64,000 nt of DNA from Phycisphaerae bacterium. GTDB lineage: Bacteria > Planctomycetota > Phycisphaerae > Tepidisphaerales > Tepidisphaeraceae. The translations under genes and the position numbers were made by a program. Shown piece by piece: positions 55,755 to 64,000 of the stretch (position 1 is the first letter of the stretch; every line of letters starts with the position of its first letter). The stretch is from the NCBI GenBank assembly GCA_030448225.1, contig JAUJNJ010000019.1, forward strand, positions 22,615-86,614. The letters are read 5' to 3'. The notes below the pieces were generated by a model, which was not told the origin of the DNA, did no database searches, and saw nothing but the letters and a program-made list of their open reading frames with translations.

Positions 55755-56171
55755 TCACTTCTCCGCCGGCTTCCGCTCCATCACGATGCACTGCGACGCG
55801 TCCTCGAAGAGCACGCGCCGCTCGCCGTCGAAGCTCACGTCCGTTTCGGTGGTCTTCGGGTCGGCCGTGTCGGAGGGGAACTTGCGGGTGACGTGATACA
55901 GGTCTTTGCCGTCCTTCTGCCCGCGATACGTCCAGCTGATCTCCGATACGGCCCCCTTGAAGCCGCACGTCAGCTTGCCGGTGACGACCTTCAGACCGCC
56001 CTCGATCTTCGCCATCGTCAATCGGCAGTTGCTCCCCGAGCCGTCCTTCCCGTTGAAGCACACGAGCGACGCCTCGAACGCCGGCGGCGGCAACGGGTCG
56101 CCGTCGGCGGCCGCTAACACGTTGCCCGCGGCAAGGAGAAGAACGACGCCCAGGTATTTCGATCGCAGCAT
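55755..56171 (-). CDS. Small secreted protein of unknown function
   Basis: Intact, 138 residues. Signal peptide MLRSKYLGVVLLLAAGNVLA. The mature part has three cysteines (SLVCFNGKDGSGSNCRLT, KLTCGFKGAV) and alternating strands ending FEDASQCIVMERKPAEK. It may fold as a small beta-sandwich. No family recognised. Confidence 0.75.
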   Translation of the reverse strand: MLRSKYLGVVLLLAAGNVLAAADGDPLPPPAFEASLVCFNGKDGSGSNCRLTMAKIEGGLKVVTGKLTCGFKGAVSEISWTYRGQKDGKDLYHVTRKFPSDTADPKTTETDVSFDGERRVLFEDASQCIVMERKPAEK

Positions 56172-56301
56172 CGGCGGCTCTCCGTTAGGCAATTCGAACT
56201 GAAACGTTGCGGCCGGCGGCGTCGCGCCGGCCGCCGACCCGTCGATGAACTTACCCACCGACACGGCCCGCCGCATCGGCGGATCAGGCCCCGTCGGCGG
56301 A

Positions 56302-56622
56302 TCACGCCGCCGGCGTTTCGCCAACCGGCGGCCCCGTATCGGAACTCACCGACCGGCCGCGCCGCCAGCCGATGGCGACGAGCGCCGCCGCCGTCAGCAC
56401 GAGCAGCCCGGAGGACGCGAACACATCGCCCATCCAGTAGCGGCGGACGTGCTCGATCGACTCGAGTTCGACCCGACGCGCCGCATCCGACGCCGTGTGC
56501 CGCGGAGCGACCGTGACGCCCATCAGCGAGGCTAGGTTGAAGGCGACGACGGTACAAAGGCAGAACCACGCAACGAGGATGACGCGCCGCCAGCGTCGCA
56601 TCGAGCGAAGTCCGTATCGCAT
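56302..56622 (-). CDS. Two-helix membrane protein of unknown function
   Basis: Intact, 106 residues. ATG at 56622 starts a basic lead (MRYGLRSMRRWRR), then helix 1 (VILVAWFCLCTVVAFNLASL), an external loop, helix 2 (VFASSGLLVLTAAALVAIGW) and a polar tail. Similar in layout to small planctomycete membrane proteins; role unknown. Confidence 0.65.
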   Translation of the reverse strand: MRYGLRSMRRWRRVILVAWFCLCTVVAFNLASLMGVTVAPRHTASDAARRVELESIEHVRRYWMGDVFASSGLLVLTAAALVAIGWRRGRSVSSDTGPPVGETPAA

Positions 56623-56749
56623 GCTCACACCCCGCGCGGGCCGCTCCGGCCTAAGTACGGACCGATGTTCAATCACCGAGGTAACGCCCAACCGGCGAAT
56701 CGATCAAATTACGATACCCGCCGCCGCCGTCGTCCCCCGTGGCATGTGG

Positions 56750-57190
56750 TCAACGTGCATGCCCGGGCGGCCGGCGCGCGGCGACCAGCGTCTCGTATGA
56801 ATCGCTGATGATCTGGACGGGATCGGGCTCCTCGTCGTACCGCTCTCGGTTCCACTCCCCGCGAACCACCGTCGCGAGATCGATCGGCTCGGAATGGCTG
56901 GATGGGCCACGGCAAGATGCCATCGGCCGTCGCGCCGCATCATGACCCACGAGAACCCGTCACGCTCGACGAGTTGTTTGCCCAGCGCGGCGGGGCGGCG
57001 TTCTCCAGGACGGGCCGGCAGTGCTCGGCGGCGCTGCACCCCTCGTAGATCGCGAACTTGATCAGCTCGTGTTCACTGTCGTACTGAGCGGCTTCCACTC
57101 TTGAAAGTGCTGCCGTAGCTCGCGCAGGACGAGATCGATACCGGCCTCCTCGGCTGGCGTCAGTCCACGCGTTGTCGCCAAGTCGCTCAC
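56750..57190 (-). CDS. Hypothetical protein (frameshifted)
   Basis: About 146 residues. GTG start at 57190. Segments in order: LTPAEEAGIDLVLRELRQHF, EHELIKFAIYEGCSAAEHCR, LGKQLVERDGFSWVMMRRDG, RWHLAVAHP, LATVVRGEWNRERYDEEPDP, QIISDSYETLVAARR. The LG-x-x-LVERDGFSWV pattern is faintly like DUF3806, not enough for assignment. Three frame changes (about 57095, 57005 and 56900). Confidence 0.5.
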
Positions 57191-57411
57191 GTTCGCTACC
57201 TCGTCGTCGCCCGTGCGTCGGCCGGCGAGCAACGCGGCTCGCGGAACGGCGGATGAACTCAAGCTACCGTGGGCTGCGCTTGCCGTTCGGCGAGGCGGCA
57301 ACAACACCGCATCGCCCGACGGTGCGCGGTCGTCGGACGCCCGCGGGCCCCCTCGCGGGTGCGGCGGCCGGGCGGCCACGCGGTCGGGGCGGTGACGGCG
57401 GCCCGCGCGCC

Positions 57412-58399
57412 TGCTCAATACGGCCCGCGGATGTGGGCCGCAACGCGGTCGAGGTAGAACGACCGCAGCCTCGCGTGCAGGTCGTCGCCGAGCGGCGCGT
57501 GGTCGCTGGCGGCGGCGTTGGCCTTGGCCTGCTCCGGGTTGCGCGCCCGGGGATTACGGTCGTCACCGCGTCGTGGTCGAGGCACCAGCGCAGGGCCATC
57601 TGGGCCATCGTGGTGCCGGGGGGACGAGCGGCTTGAGCGCGTCGGTCAGTTCGATGCCCTTCTCGAACGTGAGGCCGGCGAACGTTTCGCCGACGTTGAA
57701 GGCCTGGCCATCGCGGTTGTAGTTGCGGTGGTCGTTCGCGGCGAACTGCGTGCCGCGCGACATCTTCCCCGACAGCAGCCCGCTCGCCAGCGGCAGGCGG
57801 ACGATCAGGGCCACGCCGCGGTGCTTGGCCTCGCGGAACAGTTCCGTCAGCGGCTTCTGGCGGAAGATGTTGAAGATGACCTGGAGCGACGCCACGCCCT
57901 CCTGCCGCACGCACCAGAGCCGCCTCGTCCATCGATTCGACGCTCGCGCGAAGTGGCGGATCTTTCCCGCTTTCTTCAGGTCGCGCAGCCATTGGAACGG
58001 CCCGCCGCTCTTCAGCACGTCGGGCGATGCAGTGGAGCTGCGTGAGGTCGAGCGCGTCGACGCCGAGGCGCTCAGTGACGCCTCGGTGTGAGCCCGGAAC
58101 GACTCGGGCGTGAGGTTGGCCGCCCCGCCGGGCTCGGGGAAGCGGCCGAGCTTCGTGGCGACGAAGATCTTCTTGGGCTTATCCGCCTTGAGGAACCGCC
58201 CGATGAGCGACTCGCTGCGGCCGGCGCCCGTAGACGTCGGCGGTGTCGAAGAACGTGACGCCCCCTCGACGCTGGCGCGGAGGACGCTCATCGCCTGCTC
58301 GTCGCTGACGTCGCCCCAGTCGGCCCCGCCGAGTTGCCAGCAGCCCAGGCCGATCTCGGAAACCTCGGCGCGCGTGCTGGCGAAGCGGCGGTGGTGCAT
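57412..58399 (-). CDS. Aldo/keto reductase (frameshifted)
   Basis: NADPH-dependent oxidoreductase with a TIM-barrel, about 328 residues. ATG at 58399. MHHRRFASTRAEVSEIGLGC, then TFFDTADVYG (Asp, Tyr), GRSESLIGRFLKADKPKKIF, VATKLGRFPEPGG (Lys), LTQLHCI (His) complete the AKR tetrad. C-terminal AQMALRWCLDHDAVTTVIPG is the cofactor-binding end. Frame changes near 58260, 58230, 58030, 57915, 57625 and 57550. Physiological substrate unknown. Confidence 0.87.
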
Positions 58400-58475
58400 C
58401 CGCAAGATGATAACAGCGGCCGCCCGGCGCGGGCACCGCGAAACAGGCGGCGCGGCGCGCGTCCCGACGAAGCGA

Positions 58476-58729
58476 TTACCGGAATAGGCTCGGGGCGAGG
58501 ACCCAAAGGACGAAGATCGCCCCGCCCGAGACGAGGGGACCACGACCGACACCGCCGCGGCGACGGTGACGGCCCGGAGGAGTTGGCGTGCCGCGGCTCG
58601 GCCGCCGCGGGGCGTCGCTCGACGACCGGCCTGCCGTACGGCAGCACAGGCGTTTCGGGGCGGTGGAGAGGGCTGTTCCGCCCTCGCATCGCCGCCAATC
58701 GAGCCCGGCACGTCTCCTCGATCACTCAT
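58476..58729 (-). CDS. Small membrane protein overlapping the PNPOx-like gene (one frameshift)
   Basis: About 84 residues. The ATG at 58729 lies inside the end of the upstream gene (8-base overlap, ATGAGTGA), so translation is likely coupled. A polar N-terminal 45 residues leads to a hydrophobic C-terminal part (LLRAVTVAAAVSVVVPLVSG, GAIFVLWVLAPSLFR) after one indel near 58540. Stop at 58476-58478. No family recognised. Confidence 0.5.
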
Positions 58730-59201
58730 CAGTCGTGGCCCGTCCATCGTCGGGGGCGGTGGTGTCGAACGGCACCTCGTAATACTCCAGTGCCCACTCC
58801 CGCATGAACCGCACGCCGTCGGCGTGATGCGGTAGAGGACGAGTTGCGGGTTGTCGACGCTGCCGAGGTACTGCCGCATGAGCGGGTTGGCCGCCCAGAT
58901 CTCATCGAGCAGCGGGCGGTCGGTCACGACGCGGGCGACGCCGGTGAGGCGGACCTGGTCGTGGGCGTCGTCGAGGTAGCAGAGTTCGACGTTCGGGTTG
59001 GCCTCGATCTCGATCGTCTTGTGGTACGCGGAGGTTGGCGACGTAGACGACGAAGCCGTCGGTCCGCACGGGCGACACGGGCCGCACGCGCGGCGCGTCG
59101 CCATCGATCGTCGCGAGGTGGGGAAGCGGTCGGCCCTGATCACCGCCGCGGCGAGCGGGCAGTTCGGACGGGTCGATCGGCTTCGGCTGCGGCTTGGGCA
59201 T
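58722..59201 (-). CDS. Pyridoxamine 5'-phosphate oxidase family protein (frameshifted)
   Basis: A flavin (FMN or F420) binding split-barrel protein, about 160 residues. ATG at 59201. FPHLATIDGDAPRVRPVSPV, RTDGFVVYVANLRAYHKTIE, IEANPNVELCYLDDAHDQVR, LTGVARVVTDRPLLDEIWAA and YLGSVDNPQLVLYRI match PNPOx-like general stress type proteins. Frame changes near 59130, 59030 and 58830. True PdxH activity is unlikely given the short length. Confidence 0.82.
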
Positions 59202-59518
59202 GATGCGGGTCCTCGATCGGGGCGAGGAGGAAGGCGAGGATGGAGGGTGGAGAATGGCGGATGGAGGAAGAAACAGCAGTCAGCGGCACGCCTCGTCTTC
59301 CTCCATCTTCCATCCTCCATCCGCTCTCCTCGTCTCATTCCCCTATCCGTGCCCCGGGGGCGCCTGGCTTCTACTTCGCGAAAGTCGTCGAAGCGGCGCG
59401 GGCGCCCCTGCCCTTACTCCTACGCGGAATGCCGGGCGCCGCGGTTTGCGGCGCGCGGCATTCGGATACGGTCGGGTGCATGCGCCGGCGTTCATGGCCG
59501 GACGTCAACCGGGCGCGA
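59202..59518. other. Intergenic region
   Basis: 317 bp, about a third of it a family D repeat (59219-59335). A GGCGCCGCGG palindromic stretch lies near 59430. No gene seen. Confidence 0.45.
59219..59335. repeat. Family D purine/pyrimidine inverted repeat, copy 3
   Basis: GAGGATGGAGGGTGGAGAAT, GGCGGATGGAGGAAG on the left; CTTCCTCCATCTTCCATCCT and CCATCCGCTCTCCTCG on the right. The best-paired of the three copies. Confidence 0.7.
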
Positions 59519-59878
59519 TCAGCCTTCGACTTTGATGTCCGAGACCTCGACCTCGGCGTACTCCTTGCCGGCCTTGTCCTTCTTGATCGTCGGCTTGCCG
59601 CTGTAGGTCACGACCATCTTCTTGCCGCTCTTGCGGACGGCCTTGGCCTCGTCGTACATCGGGCCGCTGCCGTTGAGCACCCAGCGGCCGCCGTTGGCGG
59701 CCTTGATCATGATCTGGTGCCCGCCGGCGGTCACGCCGTCGCACTCGGCGCAGGACGAGACGCCGACGACGCGCGACACCTTCGGGGCCTTCTTCTTGGC
59801 GGCGGCCATCGCGGGCACGGCGGTGGCGCTGAACGTGAAGAGCGCGAGCACGAGCGTGAGCAGGGTTCGACGAGACAT
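59519..59878 (-). CDS. Small secreted protein of unknown function
   Basis: Intact, 119 residues. ATG at 59878 with GGAGG upstream. Signal peptide MSRRTLLTLVLALFTFSATA, then a Lys-rich lead, GVSSCAECDGVTAGGHQIMI (a CxxC), and a small beta domain ending KEYAEVEVSDIKVEG. The CAEC pair could bind metal or form a disulphide. No family recognised. Confidence 0.8.
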   Translation of the reverse strand: MSRRTLLTLVLALFTFSATAVPAMAAAKKKAPKVSRVVGVSSCAECDGVTAGGHQIMIKAANGGRWVLNGSGPMYDEAKAVRKSGKKMVVTYSGKPTIKKDKAGKEYAEVEVSDIKVEG

Positions 59879-60080
59879 AATCAGGATCCTCCGGGGAGAC
59901 GCGCGCCCGAGCCCCCACTTTCGGACCGGCCGCCGAGCGACCGGATTCCTGACGACGGGCAATCGACTCGAACGACGGAGCCCCGACTATACCGCCGGCC
60001 CACGCGTTCGCAATAAAAACCTGCAAGCGCCCCGGCGCGGAAGGCGATGCCCCGAACCCCAAACAATCCGGTTCGCGCCC

Positions 60081-60113
60081 CGGAAAACGGGCCCTACGGG
60101 CCAGCGGCGAAAC
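60081..60113. repeat. Family C repeat, copy 3
   Basis: CGGAAAACGGGCCCTACGGG then CCAGCGGCGAAAC. It is followed by a pyrimidine-only run (about 60118-60168) of CCCCACTC units up to the AsmA-like stop codon. Confidence 0.6.
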
Positions 60114-60169
60114 AAACTCCACCACCCCCCACTCTTCCACCCCCCACTCCCAACTCCCACCCCCACTCC

Positions 60170-63100
60170 TTACTTCCCCTTCGCCGCCTCGGCCCAGCGG
60201 CGGTCCTGGGCGTCGCCGGCCATTTGGCCGAAGAGCGCGGCGCCGGCGTCGTCGAGGATCGGCACGGGCACGGTCTCCAGCGCGGGGTCGCTCGTCGTGC
60301 CGCCCACGCGGAACTCGTACAGCAGCGTGCTCGTCGCGGCCGTCAGCAGGCTCTGGACGGCGCCGGCCACCTCGGCGGCGGCGTCGGCGACGGCCGAGTC
60401 GTTCCCGCGCTTCATCCGCGCCCGCCAGTCGCCCAGCGGCGCGGCCACGACCTTCAGGTCCAGCGTCTTGTCGAACCCGATCTTGCCCGACCCCAGCAGC
60501 CCCAGCGCCGGCGACGACACGACCGCGTTGCGGAGCACGAGCGTGCGGCGGGCGATCTCGAACCGCCCGGCGGCCTCGCCGATCGTCAGGTCGTGCGCCT
60601 GCTTGGTCCCCTCGGCTAAGTGCGTGAACACCGGCAGCCGCCAGAAGCTCCCGCCGAAGATCTCGAACTGACCGGCCGCGGCGAGCGCGTCGAAGACCGA
60701 CTCGTCGTCGTCGGGGAACTCGCCCTCGTACTTCATGTTGACGAACGCCTTGCCGCCCAGCCGCTCCCGCTGCTCGGGCGACAGGTCCAGCGCCGCGCCG
60801 ACCGCCGCCAGGTCGACGTCGCTCAGGTACGCCTCGCCCTCGTAGACCACCGGCTCCTTCGGCGTGATGTGCACGCCGCACAGCAGCGAGCCGCCCAGCG
60901 CCGTCGCCTGCAACCGCTCGATGTGGACCGACAGCGGCGAGATCTCCACGTCGCCGCGCATCTCGGTCAGCGGCAGGCGTCCGTCGAAGAGGTCGAACCG
61001 GCCGCGGTCGGTGGAGACCGAGATGAAATAGTCCGACCGGCGGCGCGGCCGCGACGCCGCCGCGGTCGTGGGAGCCGCGGCGGGCGGCACGGCGGCCGCC
61101 GCAGTCTGTGCCGCGTCGGTCGGCGTCTCGCCCCGCGCGCGGGCGAGGGCGGCCGCCTCCTCGGCGGCCACTTCGGCGGTCTCCGCCGCGGCCTCGGCGT
61201 CCTCGCGCCGCTCCGCCGCGACCCGGGCCGCCCGGTCGTCCGGCGACTCGTCGGGCGGCGGCTCGACCTTCGTCAGCGTGAACCAGCTCCCGCCGCCGAA
61301 GTTGAACCGCCCCGACGGCGAGAGCTCGGCGATGATCCGCCCGACCTTGCCCGGGTACGGCGTGTGGGGCAGGCCGAAGTCCGCGACGGCCGCCAGCTCG
61401 TCGAGACGGAACGCGTCGCCGATCGCCCGCACGTCCGCCGGCAGCTCGAGCCGCACCCGCCGGACGCGCAGGCGGTCGGCGGCGTAGGCGAGCGACGTGT
61501 CGGTCAGCGCGACGACGCGGGCGCCGGCCTCCTTGCGGACCGACCCGGTGACGTGGTTCAGCGGGACGTCGAACCCCGGCGGCAGGACCGTCAGCGCCTC
61601 GGCGCGGAGGGCGGCGGAGAGCCCGATCACGTCGAGCCCGCCGTCGAGCATCGGCCGCCCGATCCGCCCGCCGCAGGACAGGTCGAGCTCGATCCGCCCC
61701 GCGCTGCCGAGCGGCGCGAAGAGCGACGGCCGCCGCGCCGCCCCCGCCGCGGGCGACCTCGGCCGCCCGCCCCCCGCCGGCGCGGCGGCCGGCGTCGTGC
61801 CCGCACCGGCACTGTTGGTTCCGCGGCCGGCCTCCGACGTCGGGGCGACACGGGCGACCGGCACGACCCCCCCGCCCGGCGCGGGCGCGGCGACCGGCGC
61901 CGCCGCCGGCGAAGCAGCGGGCATTGCGGCGGGCGTGACCGCCGCGGACGCACGGGGGGCCCGCCCCGCACCGGGCGCCGGCTCGGCGGCGGGCGTCGTC
62001 GGCGCGGCTTCGGGCGGCACCGTCGCGGCGCCGGCGGGCGGCGCGGGGGCGAAGACGGGCGGCGCGGCCTCCGCGTGGGCGAACTGCAGCCGCGCGCCGA
62101 GGCCCTCGACGGCCCAGGTGCCGGCGGCGCGGTTGATCGTCGCGGCCCCGCCGGTCAGGTCGAGGCGGTCGCCGCCGCTGTCGAGCGAGAAGTGTTCGAG
62201 CTTCACGTGCATCGGCGCGGCCGGATCGATCGGGCCGTCCGGGGAGGCGGGCTGGCGAGAGAAGGCGACGCGCGCGGCGACGCGGTCGATCGCCCCGCGG
62301 GCCTGTGGCACGAGCGCCGACGCGCCGGACAGCTCGATCGTCCCCGCGAACCGGCTCGCCGGCAGGTCGCGCAGCTCGATCCGGCCGGCCGCGTCGAGCG
62401 CGGTGTTCCCCCTCACCTCGTAACGCCTCAGCACCGACTGCACCTGCGCCGGCAGCGCGCTGTGCTCGCCGGGATCGGTCCGGCAGGCGACGTGCAGCTT
62501 GGTGACGTCAATCCAGAGCGCGTCGAGGTCGAACGCGCCCGCGGCCTCCATGCGGCCGGGCCCGGTGCCGTCGGAGTCGAGGCGGAACTCGTAGGCCGAG
62601 CCGGACTTGGGCGCGGTCTGCATCGCCACGCCGAGGTCGCCCCACACCATCGGCGGCAGGTCGGGGCGGGTGCGGTCCTCGACCGCGACCCGGCCGCCCT
62701 CGATGCCGAGGTGGCGCAACAGGAACATCGCCGACAGCTTCGTCTCCGGCAGGTTCAGCTCGGACGGGATGAGCGGCTGGCCCGGGCCACGGTCGGGGTC
62801 GCCGTCGCCGTCCCGGTCCTCGCGAACGAGGCGGCCCTGCCCGACGACGCGGCCGCCCCCGACGCGCACGATGCGGACCTCCGGCTCGCGCAGCGTGATG
62901 TTCTCGATCACGAGCGGGCCGTCGCCGAACGGCAACTTCGCCAGTTCCAGGTCGAGCACCGCCACCTTCAGCAGCTCGACGTAGCCGTGCTCCGGGTCGT
63001 TCGTGATGAGACTGACGTCGCGCGCCCGCAGCCCGTACGGCGGCGAATAGGCGAGGCGGCCGATGCGCAGCTCGGCGTCGAGCTGGCTCGACAGCATCGC

Positions 63101-63235
63101 CTGGAGCTTGCCACGGATTTTCGGCACGAGGAACGGCGGGACGACGAACCACGCGATGGCCGCCAGCGCCATCCCGATCAACAGGACGCGGAGCCATCGG
63201 TTGCGGGGCCAGAATCGGGACATGCGGGTCGTCAC
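60170..63235 (-). CDS. AsmA/TamB-like envelope protein
   Basis: Intact, 1021 residues; the longest unbroken gene here. One N-terminal membrane helix (WLRVLLIGMALAAIAWFVVP) anchors a large periplasmic part. N-terminal LVPKIRGKLQAMLSSQLDAE and LRIGRLAYSPPYGLRARDVS are typical of AsmA-like DUF (strand-rich lipid-groove) proteins, as is the C-terminal LLGSGKIGFDKTLDLKVVAA. The middle (residues about 385-510) is an Ala/Pro-rich low-complexity linker splitting two beta-rich parts, and another Ala/Glu-rich segment lies near residue 690-740. Start could be 63235 or the ATG at 63223. By family, a role in phospholipid or outer-membrane assembly. Confidence 0.85.
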   Translation of the reverse strand: MTTRMSRFWPRNRWLRVLLIGMALAAIAWFVVPPFLVPKIRGKLQAMLSSQLDAELRIGRLAYSPPYGLRARDVSLITNDPEHGYVELLKVAVLDLELAKLPFGDGPLVIENITLREPEVRIVRVGGGRVVGQGRLVREDRDGDGDPDRGPGQPLIPSELNLPETKLSAMFLLRHLGIEGGRVAVEDRTRPDLPPMVWGDLGVAMQTAPKSGSAYEFRLDSDGTGPGRMEAAGAFDLDALWIDVTKLHVACRTDPGEHSALPAQVQSVLRRYEVRGNTALDAAGRIELRDLPASRFAGTIELSGASALVPQARGAIDRVAARVAFSRQPASPDGPIDPAAPMHVKLEHFSLDSGGDRLDLTGGAATINRAAGTWAVEGLGARLQFAHAEAAPPVFAPAPPAGAATVPPEAAPTTPAAEPAPGAGRAPRASAAVTPAAMPAASPAAAPVAAPAPGGGVVPVARVAPTSEAGRGTNSAGAGTTPAAAPAGGGRPRSPAAGAARRPSLFAPLGSAGRIELDLSCGGRIGRPMLDGGLDVIGLSAALRAEALTVLPPGFDVPLNHVTGSVRKEAGARVVALTDTSLAYAADRLRVRRVRLELPADVRAIGDAFRLDELAAVADFGLPHTPYPGKVGRIIAELSPSGRFNFGGGSWFTLTKVEPPPDESPDDRAARVAAERREDAEAAAETAEVAAEEAAALARARGETPTDAAQTAAAAVPPAAAPTTAAASRPRRRSDYFISVSTDRGRFDLFDGRLPLTEMRGDVEISPLSVHIERLQATALGGSLLCGVHITPKEPVVYEGEAYLSDVDLAAVGAALDLSPEQRERLGGKAFVNMKYEGEFPDDDESVFDALAAAGQFEIFGGSFWRLPVFTHLAEGTKQAHDLTIGEAAGRFEIARRTLVLRNAVVSSPALGLLGSGKIGFDKTLDLKVVAAPLGDWRARMKRGNDSAVADAAAEVAGAVQSLLTAATSTLLYEFRVGGTTSDPALETVPVPILDDAGAALFGQMAGDAQDRRWAEAAKGK

Positions 63236-64000
63236 GATATCAAGAACCGCGCCGAGGCCCGAAAGTTAGGAAGTTTGTCAAGGTCGTACGGGTTGGGAGA
63301 TCGTTGATGCCGGCAGCCTCGGGTGTGACGGGAGAAAATCACAGCGTGGGGCGTGGGACGTCCGGATGCGCCCCCTGCACTCGCGCGAGCAGGCCCCCGC
63401 GGGCAGTCTTCACCCGCGGCGATCGGCCCGTCAGCAGTTGTACGAACACATGAACGTGAGCAGGGCCGCGGCCGCCGTGAAGACGGCGAGTTCCCAGAGG
63501 CGAACGAACAGCCTGATCGTCCGACGTGACACGACAGCACCTCCGCCAGGAGTTGCGATGCGCCCCCATCAGGCCGGTCGCCTCGCGCGTCCGTGGAGGC
63601 GTTGTGCTGACGTGTCATCCGTGATGCCGGGCCGGCCGAGCAGTCCACTGCAACGGCCGTGCCCGGTTTTTGGCCGGGAGGTGAAACCCGGGCCGGTCGC
63701 CCGGGCTCGGAGCTGCGTGGCGGTGCGGCCGGTAGTGACTGGATAGATTAGCCTGCCTGCGCGCCTCGACCCGCTGACGCGACGAAGCCCCAAGCGCCCG
63801 CTGCGCCGTTCGAGCGCGCTGGCCGAGCGGCTTGCATATGGGCTTGCCCGGTCCGCTCGGAGAGGAAGCGGTACCGTTTTAGGACATTCGCCCGACGCGC
63901 AGGAGGGAGGGTCACCAGCCCGGTTGCAGGGGCGCGTTTAGCGCCTTACCGGTCGGCGCGGCGGGCGCATACGTGCGACAGGTCGGCGGTGGCGTGGCGG
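63236..64000. other. Window end: intergenic sequence with one microprotein
   Basis: Apart from the 33-residue gene at 63431-63532, I see no supported gene in 765 bp. GCCCGG/CCGGGC inverted pairs at 63660-63710 could fold into a compact RNA. No tRNA or known riboswitch motif recognised. Confidence 0.35.
63431..63532 (-). CDS. 33-residue single-helix membrane microprotein
   Basis: GTG at 63532 has GGAGG seven bases upstream, one of the best ribosome-binding sites in the window. The product starts VSRRTIRLFVRLWELAVF, continues TAAAALLTFMCSYNC and stops at 63431-63433. Basic start, one hydrophobic helix, then two cysteines at the C-end. It lies 200 bases upstream of the AsmA-like gene on the same strand. 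Unknown function. Confidence 0.55.
   Translation of the reverse strand: MSRRTIRLFVRLWELAVFTAAAALLTFMCSYNC

Noticed and set aside
60620..63307. 895-codon plus-strand open frame opposite the AsmA-like gene
   Set aside because: Arg/Gly/Ala/His-rich product without domains; exact antisense of an intact, family-assigned gene.

Overview
The window is very GC-rich and Gram-negative in character (an lpxD gene, a TorF-type porin, an AsmA/TamB-like envelope protein, lipoproteins, a flagellin). It carries planctomycete trademarks: a PEP-CTERM protein with autotransporter-strand repeats, a giant FG-GAP protein with a LEPR-xLL-type leader, a PA14/DUF6797 dehydrogenase-like protein beside a multihaem cytochrome, and many short secreted proteins of unknown function. 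I infer a Planctomycetota genome, probably a Phycisphaerae relative. No rRNA, tRNA, transposase, phage gene or CRISPR array was seen.

Data quality is a major feature. About half of the genes are split into two or three frames by small indels, including genes no cell can lose (dnaE, dnaA, greA, atpC), while long genes such as the 3 kb AsmA-like gene, rnd, lpxD, livH, livF and mdh are intact. The simplest reading is unpolished long-read or low-coverage assembly error. Broken genes are therefore given as single spans with the frame changes noted, not as pseudogenes.

Layout. 0-10 kb: end of dnaE, a PEP-CTERM protein on the opposite strand, then an extracytoplasmic redox block (PA14/DUF6797/beta-propeller protein, multihaem cytochrome c, a secreted protein). 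10-14.5 kb: an HxlR regulator divergent from an HtrA-like protease, greA, an isolated atpC, a porin. 14.8-20.1 kb: a complete branched-chain amino-acid ABC transporter operon (livK-H-M-G-F). 20.7-26.9 kb: DUF2721 protein, two-domain M16 peptidase, a striking array of 16-bp repeats, a cupin, malate dehydrogenase. 27.4-30.8 kb: a modular FG-GAP surface protein with Gly-Thr linkers. 31.4-37.7 kb: a sorbosone-dehydrogenase-like propeller, a membrane protein, then a minus-strand CrtC-like, GNAT and phytoene synthase-like set. 38-45.9 kb: dnaA, family 4 uracil-DNA glycosylase, a deoxyhypusine-synthase-like protein, a lone receiver protein, RNase D. 46-54.2 kb: DUF4432 epimerase-like protein, FmdB zinc ribbon, flagellin, ABC-F ATPase, LpxD. 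54.8-64 kb: small secreted or membrane proteins, an aldo/keto reductase, a flavin-binding PNPOx-like protein overlapping a small membrane protein, the AsmA-like protein and a 33-residue membrane microprotein.

The gaps between genes are unusually rich in dispersed palindromic repeats: at least four families recur across the window and several single inverted repeats are present. Together with the 16-bp repeat array at 24.5-24.9 kb, these are the least explained content here.
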